This document shows positions 15,631 to 22,635 of a stretch of 22,635 nt of DNA, piece after piece. The notes below the pieces were generated by a model. It was not told the DNA's origin. It was given only the letters and a program-made list of their open reading frames with translations, and made no database searches. Source of the DNA: Chthonomonas sp035294165 (GTDB lineage: Bacteria > Armatimonadota > Chthonomonadetes > Chthonomonadales > Chthonomonadaceae); assembly GCF_035294165.1 (NCBI RefSeq), contig NZ_DATGLN010000129.1, positions 1-22,635 of the forward strand, given 5' to 3'. The translations under genes were made by a program, and so were the position numbers. The stretch's first letter is position 1. Each line of letters starts with the position of its first letter.

Positions 15631-16890
15631 ATGCGGAGCGTGATGTGCCTTCTTATGGTGTTTACAGAGTTACTTGCCGGTCTGGTGACGGGTATAGGTT
15701 TTGCAACGGCCTCCCAAGCCAATCCAAACTCGCGCTCCTGCCCACATTGGTTTGTAATGCCACCGACGGATTATCAGTTGCATGGCAGCCATATTGCATT
15801 CCCCATTCCAACAGGTTGGCACATCTCAGACATCTACGACTTCTCTTTTGAGAAGAAGACCATTCTCCCCGCTTCTATTTTTGAAGAGACCCCAACAGCC
15901 ATTAAGAGGCGATTTGGGGTGGATTGGACACGCAATGGCCTATTTCTGAGTTTTGTTTCTGACAACGGGGATGGCGATCTGGATTTTGTGATGCAGATTT
16001 TCTTTGTTAACGCCGGGAGCTTGGCTACGCATGTAGGGGTTCAGGGATGGCCTATCAAAACAGGGCAAGGGCTAACGGGCGTGCTCGACCCAATAGGAGA
16101 GGCGGAACTCAACGGCGTTTTTCGACCGCACTTCGCGTTTTATCTACCTCAGAATCCCCCCATAGCCCTGATTTTGAAAGGAATCTTGCCGTTGAATACC
16201 CAATGGCAAAAGACACTGACGGCGTTTACACAAATAGGGCGGAGCCTTCAAATTCTCCCTTACCGTTTAGCTTCTCCGGTTCCCATGAAATCGTCATGGA
16301 TGTCTATCTATAGTGTTTTCGGTGGCACCTCAGAAGCGGCAAAACCTATCCCCATTGCGCAGCAGGCCTTACGCCAAACCTATTTTCTTACCCCACCAAG
16401 CGCGTTGCTGTATGGTTATCGGATCGGTCTCCCGATCCCGACCAATTGGAAGGTCATCACGGCTCGGGTCTTCTCTCTTGCTGAAGGAGGCAAATGGGTA
16501 CCTATAACCTCAAAAAGCGCTTTGACAAATAACACTCTGTTCTGGGAGCGTACCCAATTGCGCCTCACACTGCGCCCTCCCGCTACTTCGGTCGGTGGCC
16601 GGTCGCCGGTTTTTACTCTGGGTGTCTGTGTAGATAATGGTTGGAATATGCTTCCGCAACATTTTACGCATTGGCCTCGGATACATATCACAGGAGGGCT
16701 TATCGGTTATCTATCCAGCTCCGATGAGGAGAGTCGACTCTTCATCCCCCTAACGGCTTCTCAAGGAGTGAGAATACAGGCCGACAAGAGCTACCCGACG
16801 ATACTCGTGATCTGTGGCCCAAGCCGAGAAGAGAGAGCCGCCTTTTCGTGCTTTCTGAAGTTCATAAAAAGATTGCGGTTACTTCCTTAG
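15631..16890 (+). CDS. Secreted protein of two copies of an unnamed ~170-aa domain
   Basis: 419 aa from the ATG at 15631, which has AGGGAG 7 bp upstream and lies 2 bp after the RHS stop; an in-frame GTG at 15610 inside the RHS gene is less likely. The hydrophobic N-terminus (VMCLLMVFTELLAGLVTGIGFATA) is a signal peptide. Two related units follow, about 41-210 and 251-419. They open with PPTDYQLHGSHIAFPIPTGW and PPSALLYGYRIGLPIPTNW, which align residue for residue apart from one gap. Unit 1 also has GQGLTGVLDP...FAFYLPQ. Two more copies occur in the last gene of the cluster. I know no name for the domain; the PxGWxV core slightly recalls PsbP/Mog1-like proteins, which is speculation. Its position after the RHS tip is where an immunity gene would sit, but it is exported. 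Confidence 0.8.
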   Translation: MRSVMCLLMVFTELLAGLVTGIGFATASQANPNSRSCPHWFVMPPTDYQLHGSHIAFPIPTGWHISDIYDFSFEKKTILPASIFEETPTAIKRRFGVDWTRNGLFLSFVSDNGDGDLDFVMQIFFVNAGSLATHVGVQGWPIKTGQGLTGVLDPIGEAELNGVFRPHFAFYLPQNPPIALILKGILPLNTQWQKTLTAFTQIGRSLQILPYRLASPVPMKSSWMSIYSVFGGTSEAAKPIPIAQQALRQTYFLTPPSALLYGYRIGLPIPTNWKVITARVFSLAEGGKWVPITSKSALTNNTLFWERTQLRLTLRPPATSVGGRSPVFTLGVCVDNGWNMLPQHFTHWPRIHITGGLIGYLSSSDEESRLFIPLTASQGVRIQADKSYPTILVICGPSREERAAFSCFLKFIKRLRLLP

Positions 16891-16912
16891 TTTTATCTGT
16901 AGGACAAGAGTT

Positions 16913-19372
16913 ATGCGAACAAGAATGCTTTTCAGCACTATCGTTGTCTTGGTGGTTCTTCTCTTTACCGCTCGAACCCAGTCTTTCGGCGGAAAACCAT
17001 TTGGCAGCGTTCAAAATGCCGTTGTGGTGCTGCACCATTTCGATCTGGCCAATGATGGCGCCTTTCCCTATGGGCAGCTTGTTGTGGATAAGAGAGGCAA
17101 TATTTATGGAACGACAAGCGAACTAGGCGCCTATGATAGTGGAACACTCTTTGAGATTGATCCGCAGGGGCATTTCATGTGTCTTCATGCTTTCGGCCCT
17201 CTTCATGCCGGCCCTTCTTCTCGTAACTATAACACGGAGGGAGCCTGTCCCCATATGGGGCTTAGTCTTGACGCACAGGGCGGCTCTCTTTACGGTGCAA
17301 CTCCCGAAGGTGGTCGAGAGGGAGCAGGAACGATTTTCTGTTTCTCTCTCAAAGACCGTGCCTATTCCTGTCTTTATAGCTTTCAACCCTTTGCGGCTTG
17401 CGAGGGCCATAACGCTCTACTGCACCCTCAGGCGGTAGTGAGCTATGGCGCGGGACGATTGATAGGATGCACCCAGTTAGGGGGAGAACAAGGGGGAGGC
17501 ATGATCTTCTCTTTGGATAGGAGTGGGCGCTTCCGGCTATTACACTCGTTTCCACTTCCCCTAGAGGGAGCAGAGAGTGCGGAGGGGGCTTACCCAGATT
17601 TTCTTTGGCGTGCTCCAGATGGCTCTTTATATGGAACGACGCTTATGGGAGGTCGCTATGGCGGCGGTATCGTTTTTAAGCTTGACGTACGCTCCGGCTC
17701 ATTAAAGGTGCTTCACGCTTTTCATAGGGTGGACGCGCTTCAGCGGAATCAGGGAGGGGCTTATCCTTACGGTCTTTTGTGCATAGGGAGCGAACTCTAC
17801 GGTACTACCTACGCAGGGGGTGTCTACGGGGGTGGAGTTCTCTATATGCTTGAGCTGGCTGCGGGGAGGTTGCATGTGCTCCATAACTTCGGTGGCAAAA
17901 TAGCCGATACCAGAGATGGGGCCTATCCGAATGGGACACTGGTAATGGACTCTCAAGGCGATCTCTACGGCACAACCGTTTATGGCGGAGCCAACGACAT
18001 CGGTACGGTCTTTGTGTGGCAGCGAAAAGCCCATCGGGTTCGCCTTGTGCATAGTTTTGGGTCGCGACAGCCCGATGGTACGAACTCGGATGGAGCTTTT
18101 CCACGGGCTGGGCTAGTCCGCGACGCAAAAGGCAACCTATATGGAACGACCTCAGAAGGCGGAGCGTACAATCTTGGCCTTGTGTTTGAAATAAGCCTTA
18201 CCGATAACCGGTTCAGGGTTGTTCACTATTTTTCCGGCAGCAGTAAAGGATATGAACCTCTTGGTGGGGTTGTCGCGCTTTCGAATGGAACGCTCTACGG
18301 AACAACGGCTCAAGGAGGGACATATCGTGAAGGTGTTCTCTATAGTCTAGATAAACAAAAACGCTATCGTGTGCTTGCTTCTTTTAACAGGGACTCTGTT
18401 GGAGCGAACCCCAAAACCCCTCTCGTCTTTGATGGGAGACGCTCTCTTTATGGGATAACCGCTTTGGGTGGAGAGCAGGATGCCGGCACTCTATTCCAAG
18501 CCACGTTGCTCGGTTCGGTGCGCGTACTCTACTCCTTTTCTGCCTATGAAACAAACGAAGGGGAAGAGCGCACCGGCATTGTAATGGATCGGCAAGGAAG
18601 GATTTACGGAGCTACGGCAGGGGCTAACGTGTGGAATATCCACGGGAATGGGGAGATATTTCGATATGAAAAACCCGGTAAACTCGTTCCCATTTACACC
18701 TTTGTTCGCCCTCAACAAGAGGGGGCACACCCGATTGCCCTTGTGGTGGGTTCCGCAGGCCTTCTCTATAGCGTTACGACAAGTGGTGGACTGTTTGGGA
18801 ACGGCACGCTCATCTCCATAGACGCTAAAGGGCATTGTTCTGTACTCCATACGTTCACCCGAAAAGATTTACAGGGAACGAACTTGGATGGTGCAGAACC
18901 TACGGCTCTCACCATAGATAGTAAAGGCAACCTTTACGGCGTTACGGCCGGCGGTGGTTCGTATGGGGCCGGTACTTTGTTCATGTACTCCCCTTCCACT
19001 CACGAGTTTAAGGTTTTACATGCTTTTTCGGCCCCAACACAGCGGGGACAAAACGGTCGCTCAACGGAGGTAAATGTGGATGGTTCAGCGCCCTGCGCTC
19101 TCGTTGTAGATGGTGATTCTAACCTCTTTGGCATAGCATCTCGGGGGGGAGCGAACGGTACGGGAACCCTATTCGAGCTGTCTCGTGATGGTATGTTTCG
19201 AGTCCTATTCCATTTTCCTGCGCTCGATGACTATAAAAAGAATGCGTATGGTGCCTACCCTGCGTCGCTGACAATCTCTCAAAACAATAGGCTTTATGGC
19301 ACTACACGGCAGGGAGGGTGCTATGGAGGGGGTACCCTCTTTTCACTGTCGCTAGACGATATCATGAGATAG
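16913..19372 (+). CDS. Secreted protein with 14 GloVer (Gloeo/Verruco) tandem repeats, predicted beta-propellers
   Basis: 819 aa. Signal peptide about 1-24 (MLFSTIVVLVVLLFTA). I count 14 repeats of about 57 residues, each with a core like LYGTTxxGGxYGxGxVFxLD, followed by a RVLHSF strand and a GAYPxGLxxDxxG turn. Repeats 3, 10, 11 and 13 are the most divergent (RLIGCTQLGG, RIYGATAGAN, LLYSVTTSGG, NLFGIASRGG). The protein starts with an extra VVVLHHF strand and ends after the last LFSLS, lacking the matching final strand. That is the velcro closure expected of a propeller. Fourteen units would make two seven-bladed propellers (inference). Such proteins usually bind ligands or form surface scaffolds. 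No enzymatic motif is seen. It follows the previous gene by 22 bp. Confidence 0.88.
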   Translation: MRTRMLFSTIVVLVVLLFTARTQSFGGKPFGSVQNAVVVLHHFDLANDGAFPYGQLVVDKRGNIYGTTSELGAYDSGTLFEIDPQGHFMCLHAFGPLHAGPSSRNYNTEGACPHMGLSLDAQGGSLYGATPEGGREGAGTIFCFSLKDRAYSCLYSFQPFAACEGHNALLHPQAVVSYGAGRLIGCTQLGGEQGGGMIFSLDRSGRFRLLHSFPLPLEGAESAEGAYPDFLWRAPDGSLYGTTLMGGRYGGGIVFKLDVRSGSLKVLHAFHRVDALQRNQGGAYPYGLLCIGSELYGTTYAGGVYGGGVLYMLELAAGRLHVLHNFGGKIADTRDGAYPNGTLVMDSQGDLYGTTVYGGANDIGTVFVWQRKAHRVRLVHSFGSRQPDGTNSDGAFPRAGLVRDAKGNLYGTTSEGGAYNLGLVFEISLTDNRFRVVHYFSGSSKGYEPLGGVVALSNGTLYGTTAQGGTYREGVLYSLDKQKRYRVLASFNRDSVGANPKTPLVFDGRRSLYGITALGGEQDAGTLFQATLLGSVRVLYSFSAYETNEGEERTGIVMDRQGRIYGATAGANVWNIHGNGEIFRYEKPGKLVPIYTFVRPQQEGAHPIALVVGSAGLLYSVTTSGGLFGNGTLISIDAKGHCSVLHTFTRKDLQGTNLDGAEPTALTIDSKGNLYGVTAGGGSYGAGTLFMYSPSTHEFKVLHAFSAPTQRGQNGRSTEVNVDGSAPCALVVDGDSNLFGIASRGGANGTGTLFELSRDGMFRVLFHFPALDDYKKNAYGAYPASLTISQNNRLYGTTRQGGCYGGGTLFSLSLDDIMR

Positions 19373-19401
19373 ATTTTAGGATATGTTCAGGGAGGCGACC
19401 G

Positions 19402-21729
19402 ATGCATAGGGTATGGAGAACGCTCTCTTGGCTCTGTTTTGTGGGGCTGTGGCCGTATCCTGTTTGGGCTTTGCCGAAAAGCCAAACCTACTACACTCCT
19501 CCCTCCCCCTTGCTGTACTGGCATCGTCTTACGTTTCGCCTGCCTGAAGGCTGGCAACTGCGAAAAGCAACGGTGGGGTATTCCCGTGAAATACGTTCCC
19601 TCCCTATCTCCAAAGAGGGCCTTCTCCGTGACAGCCCTTTTCGGGATATGAATGGACTTACTCTTGAATTAGGGGCCAAGAACCACCCTAAGCAGTGCCT
19701 CACTCTCTGGGTACAATCGAGTTGGCTGATGGACGGCAAAGACCTGGGCAACTTCACTCCACGCGCGCCATTCCGTACCGCTTTCGGGTTGAAAGGATGG
19801 TGGTCACCCGAAAGTTTTATCGTTGGGACACAGCGATTTGGAGGCCTGCTACGCCTCGATGTCCCTCCTGCACAGGGAGCTACTATCAATCTCGATAGAA
19901 CCTATGGAACTATGATTTTGTTGGGGCTAAACACAACCCAACCGCAACGTCGCCTCCGTGCGTTTCAAGAGCGCCTCCTTCTTGCTCTGGGCAAAAGTAT
20001 ACGTATCAGCACACAGGCAGCAAAGCCTTCTTCATGGGTTTTGGCTGCGCCCAAGCGTGCCCTAAGCGGCTTGTCCTACGCGCTTCCACCGTCTGCACTG
20101 CTCTTCGGTCAACGTATCTCCTTGACGCTACCACGCGGATGGCATGTCTTCCCCGATAAGGAAGGGCAGGGTTCGGGATGGATAAAAAATTTCGATTTCC
20201 GTTTAGCACCCATCCCCTCTGATGCTGCTGAGAAACTTATCCGTTGTCACGTGGAAACAGATGAGATCGCTCGGCTCGCCGACCTTCGTAACGGGGGATG
20301 CGGCTATCCGTTTCAGACCCAACAAGGGCTTCATGGGTTTTTAGAACCGTTGTATCCCATTTCCTCCCTTTCTTTTAACCTCTATCTGCCACAGAGCCGT
20401 GTGACTCCGGATGGGTTTCCAAGAGGGTATATGCTTCAATTTGATTGCGATTTTCCTCCGGGACAAACCCTGCAAACCGTGTGGCCTGTAGTGGGGTCTC
20501 TGCTTTCTAGTTTGCGGCCTGAACCTCCGTTTCCTCAATCGGGATTCACCTTTAACTCTGAGTTTTCAGACTACCTCATCAATACACCGATTTGGTATTT
20601 TTCTCTTTCTTCGCTTCGCAGTAGATCGGAACGGGCTTTATACGGCGCGATGGCCCTTCATGGTCATGGCGGAGTGGGGGCGCTTTATAGGCTCTCTCCA
20701 AACGGCACCGGCTTTCGTGTCCTTCATTCCTTCGCCCCCCTCCAACCCGACTTCTCCAACCAAGACGGCGCCTTCCCCTTCGCTCCCCTCGCCCAAGATG
20801 CCCACCAACACCTCTACGGCACTACCTCCACAGGAGGACCCGCCTGCGATGGTACCCTCTTCACCCTCCAACCTGATGGCTCCCACTTTCGCCTCCTCCA
20901 TGCCTTCTCCGGCCCCGATGGCGCCCTGCCCTATGCCGGTGTCCTCCCCTCCCAAGACGGATGGCTCTACGGAGTGACGGAGGAAGGGGGGCCGTACGGC
21001 AAAGGCGTGGTGTATCGGATAAGAGAGGATGGCACCGGCTTTCAGGTGTTGCATTCGTTTGGAGGGAGAGAGGGAGCCTATCCGTTGTTGGTGGAGTTGG
21101 TAGAGGGAGAGGGAGGTTGGTTGTACGGGGTGACGAGTGGTGGGGGTGTTTATGGGAATGGGGTAGTGTTTGGGGTGAAGGCGGATGGGAGTGGCTACCG
21201 GGTGTTGCATGAGTTTGGTGCGGAGGACGGTTTAGGGAGGAATGGGGATGGGAGCCATCCTTATTGTGGATTGGTGTTGGGTGTAGGGGGTTGGTTGTAT
21301 GGGGTGACGTATGGAGGGGGTGTTTATGGGGCGGGAGTGGTGTTCAGAGTGAGGGAGGATGGCAGCGATTATCGGGTGTTGCACGCATTTACTGGTCGAG
21401 ATGGTCGTTGGGGTATGGGTGGGCTGGTGCGGATGGGAGGCAAGTTGTATGGGGTAACGTACAGCGGAGGGAGATATGAGAGTGGGGTCGTCTATGTAGT
21501 AGGTGAGGATGGGAGTGGTTATCAAGTTTTGCATGATTTTGGTAAAGGGGCAGCAGGTCTGTATCCGTATGGCTTGCTAAGCGTGGGGCATGGTGGTTGG
21601 TTATATGGGGTAACGGAAGGGGGAGGCGTTGGTGGGCAGGGAGTGGTGTATCGGCTCAGGGTGGATGGGAGTGGTTTTGGGGTAGTGTACGATTTTGGGA
21701 AGCGATTAAAGAAGGTTTTGGAAAGATGA
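19402..21729 (+). CDS. Secreted fusion: two unnamed domains plus seven GloVer repeats
   Basis: 776 aa from the ATG at 19402, chosen for AGGGAGG 8 bp upstream and an immediate signal peptide (RVWRTLSWLCFVGLWPYPVWA); the longer frame starting at 19318 lies inside the previous gene. Domain A (about 29-202) starts PPSPLLYWHRLTFRLPEGW and domain B (about 226-375) starts PPSALLFGQRISLTLPRGW. Both belong to the unit duplicated in the 419-aa protein, and B shares its QGLxGxLxP...YLPQ motif. From about 411 there are exactly seven GloVer repeats, enough for one seven-bladed propeller. The last five are nearly identical and the first is degenerate (ALYGAMALHGHGGVG). The coding strand changes abruptly from C-rich to G-rich near 20960 without breaking the frame. 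It is the last gene of the cluster; the exact role is unknown. Confidence 0.87.
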   Translation: MHRVWRTLSWLCFVGLWPYPVWALPKSQTYYTPPSPLLYWHRLTFRLPEGWQLRKATVGYSREIRSLPISKEGLLRDSPFRDMNGLTLELGAKNHPKQCLTLWVQSSWLMDGKDLGNFTPRAPFRTAFGLKGWWSPESFIVGTQRFGGLLRLDVPPAQGATINLDRTYGTMILLGLNTTQPQRRLRAFQERLLLALGKSIRISTQAAKPSSWVLAAPKRALSGLSYALPPSALLFGQRISLTLPRGWHVFPDKEGQGSGWIKNFDFRLAPIPSDAAEKLIRCHVETDEIARLADLRNGGCGYPFQTQQGLHGFLEPLYPISSLSFNLYLPQSRVTPDGFPRGYMLQFDCDFPPGQTLQTVWPVVGSLLSSLRPEPPFPQSGFTFNSEFSDYLINTPIWYFSLSSLRSRSERALYGAMALHGHGGVGALYRLSPNGTGFRVLHSFAPLQPDFSNQDGAFPFAPLAQDAHQHLYGTTSTGGPACDGTLFTLQPDGSHFRLLHAFSGPDGALPYAGVLPSQDGWLYGVTEEGGPYGKGVVYRIREDGTGFQVLHSFGGREGAYPLLVELVEGEGGWLYGVTSGGGVYGNGVVFGVKADGSGYRVLHEFGAEDGLGRNGDGSHPYCGLVLGVGGWLYGVTYGGGVYGAGVVFRVREDGSDYRVLHAFTGRDGRWGMGGLVRMGGKLYGVTYSGGRYESGVVYVVGEDGSGYQVLHDFGKGAAGLYPYGLLSVGHGGWLYGVTEGGGVGGQGVVYRLRVDGSGFGVVYDFGKRLKKVLER
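20632..21729 (+). repeat. Tandem GloVer-coding DNA repeats, recently amplified 3' part
   Basis: Seven repeat units. Units 3-7 are highly alike at DNA level: GGTTGGTTGTAYGGGGTGAC recurs near 21115 and 21290, and in diverged form near 21596, with a period of about 175 bp between the first two. G-rich runs (GGGGGTGTTTATGGG) recur too. Units 1-2 encode the same protein motif in C-rich codons, so the two blocks have different histories. Confidence 0.75.
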
Positions 21730-21782
21730 TGAGCTAGGGCGCGGATAGCCCCGCTAACAGTGGCTCACGGCAAAGGGAGCGG

Positions 21783-21882
21783 TGGCGGGAGCGTGTGGGA
21801 ATCGAACCCACCAGAGACGAGAGTAGCTCGCCTCTCGCACGATTTTGAAGACCGGGAGGGCCACCAGGCCCCATCCGCCCCC
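21783..21882 (-). tRNA. selC: Selenocysteine tRNA (anticodon TCA)
   Basis: On the minus strand 100 nt fold as tRNA-Sec. The acceptor GGGGGCGG faces ACGCTCCC (seven pairs plus a terminal G-A), then discriminator G and an encoded CCA (21783-21785). The D arm has a 6-bp stem, GGGGCC/GGCCCT, and a 4-nt loop, TGGT; this long stem with short loop is diagnostic of Sec tRNA. The anticodon loop CTTCAAA has TCA at 21846-21848. The long variable arm has CGAGAG/CTCTCG, and the T arm is GTGGG-TTCGATT-CCCAC. It reads UGA as selenocysteine with SelA, SelB and a SECIS hairpin, none of which are in this window. A TATACT (21889-21894) lies just upstream, but with no well-spaced -35. The anticodon stem has one C-T mismatch. 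The remainder of the gap 21730-21977 shows only a weak stem-loop. Confidence 0.88.
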
Positions 21883-21977
21883 AATAAAAGTATATGGCAT
21901 CTTGTCAAGAGCCTTACTGCCCATGCTACTCTAAGCATCGCAACCGGCGGTCGCCCTTCCTTGGAATCGAGAGCGTG

Positions 21978-22635
21978 TTAGTGGTTGTTTCGGGTGATCT
22001 CCGTCCAGTCGTCGGTGCGGAAGGGGAAGGCGGGGAGACCGGCGCCGTTATAAAGGTTGCACTGTGGGTTGTCGGCCCAAGCGTATCGAACGGCTACGGG
22101 GTCGGGAACGTCGGGCGAGGAGAGCACCACGCTGTTCCCTTCGATTTGGGCGTCGGCCCAGTGCCACTGTTTATCGGGGCCGGCGATCGCGAAACCGGTA
22201 GGCTTATCTCCTTTCGTCACAAGGCCACCATCGGTGTGATCGAAAAAGACGCGAATCGTGTGTCCCTCTACCTTCATCGAGCGGAACGTGGGGCCGGAGT
22301 AGACCACTTTTTTGCCGTACACTTTGGCCAAAGCGTAGAGTGCGAGGCGTTTGCCAACATCCTGCTTATCTTTGGGGTGGATGTCGTTGGCGTCGCCGAT
22401 GTCAATAGTGCAAACAATGCCGGTGTTGGGAACCGTGTGGGCAACGATGTCTTGGGACTCGCGCAGTTCCGCCCAGGCGCTTTCGGTAGGGGAAGGCTTT
22501 TGCGGGCCGAAGTTCGGCAGTTGCACGATGAGGAAGGGGAAGTTGCCCTCGTTCCAGGCGGCACGCCAGTCTCGAATGAGGCCGGCAAGCAGAGCGCGGT
22601 ACTGGTAGGCCCTGCCCACGTTCGATTCCCCTTGA
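21978..22635 (-). CDS. Sialate O-acetylesterase-type SGNH hydrolase, C-terminal part (truncated by window)
   Basis: The frame stays open to the window edge, so the true start lies beyond 22635; at least 218 residues are present. The visible part begins QGESNVGRAYQYRALLAGLI and runs into DWRAAWNEGNFPFLIVQLPNF, the standard block of carbohydrate acetylesterases of the 9-O-acetylesterase (SASA) family. DANDIHPKDKQDVGKRLA carries the catalytic Asp/His (DIH). The nucleophile Ser lies in the missing N-terminal part. A C-terminal beta-rich region (VFFDHTDGGLVTKGDKPTGFAIAG, AVRYAWADNPQCNLYNGAGLPAFPF) matches the usual end of such enzymes. They remove acetyl groups from sugars such as sialic acid or plant polysaccharides, and many are secreted. 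It ends at TAA (21978-21980), 95 bp upstream of the tRNA gene on the same strand. Confidence 0.92.
   Translation of the reverse strand, partial: QGESNVGRAYQYRALLAGLIRDWRAAWNEGNFPFLIVQLPNFGPQKPSPTESAWAELRESQDIVAHTVPNTGIVCTIDIGDANDIHPKDKQDVGKRLALYALAKVYGKKVVYSGPTFRSMKVEGHTIRVFFDHTDGGLVTKGDKPTGFAIAGPDKQWHWADAQIEGNSVVLSSPDVPDPVAVRYAWADNPQCNLYNGAGLPAFPFRTDDWTEITRNNH

Noticed and set aside
19318..19401. Upstream start for the last cluster gene
   Set aside because: It lies within the preceding gene; the ATG at 19402 has a strong AGGGAGG and begins a signal peptide.
20638..21210. 190-aa open frame on the minus strand opposite the GloVer repeats
   Set aside because: It arises from the skewed, stop-poor repeat DNA; its product is low-complexity, it has no ribosome site, and the plus frame has clear domain motifs.
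21730..21767. Stem-loop after the last cluster gene as a terminator
   Set aside because: TGAGC/GCTCA and GCGG/CCGC pairs exist, but no T-tract follows on either strand.
21783..21882. Reading the tRNA as tRNA-Ser
   Set aside because: The long variable arm fits both, but the anticodon is TCA, and the 6-bp D stem with 4-nt loop and long acceptor point to selenocysteine.
22617..22631. T-arm-like GTTCGATTCC on the plus strand, hinting at a second tRNA
   Set aside because: On the other strand it encodes the conserved QGESN of the acetylesterase, and no other tRNA arms accompany it within the window.

Overview
The window is bacterial chromosomal DNA of moderate GC, with short gaps between genes, Shine-Dalgarno-led starts and sigma70-type promoters. 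Gloeo/Verruco (GloVer) repeats, a large RHS protein, a PEP-CTERM-like protein, zinc-ribbon membrane proteins and an IS1341-type TnpB element fit a free-living Gram-negative-like soil or thermal bacterium. Armatimonadota (Chthonomonas-like) is my best guess. It is an inference from gene content and cannot be proved from the window.

Layout. 1-1342: a lone tnpB gene flanked by matching small hairpins. 1541-3844: an ABC exporter with an unusual cytosolic N-terminal extension and zinc ribbon. 3941-4351: an IscA/HesB-type Fe-S carrier with its own promoter and a strong terminator. 4458-5177 (minus): a small secreted protein with a PEP-CTERM-like tail. 8054 down to 5333 (minus): a compact run of zinc-ribbon membrane protein, class I aminotransferase and RNase III. 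8144-10099: a secreted DUF3857/transglutaminase-like protein. 10100-10477: a 378-bp gap holding a consensus promoter (TTGACA, 17 bp, TATAAT) behind an A7T7 tract, then a leader of about 210 nt with several hairpins.

10478-21729 is the most unusual part: four tightly spaced genes, apparently one operon, all with export signals. (1) A 1716-aa RHS/YD-repeat protein has a C39-peptidase-like domain near its N-terminus with Cys-His-Asp in place, and a cysteine-rich C-terminal tip resembling the 3D (DTGG...IDIY) fold. (2) A 419-aa protein made of two copies of a domain I cannot name. (3) An 819-aa protein with 14 GloVer repeats. (4) A 776-aa protein that joins two more copies of the unnamed domain to exactly 7 GloVer repeats. 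Repeat counts of 14 and 7 suggest seven-bladed propellers. The shared domain ties genes 2 and 4 together, so the four probably form one secreted or surface system. Its function is unknown.

21783-21882 (minus) is a selenocysteine tRNA gene (anticodon TCA, 6-bp D stem with 4-nt loop, long variable arm). 21978-22635 (minus) is the C-terminal part of a sialate O-acetylesterase-type SGNH hydrolase, cut by the window edge.
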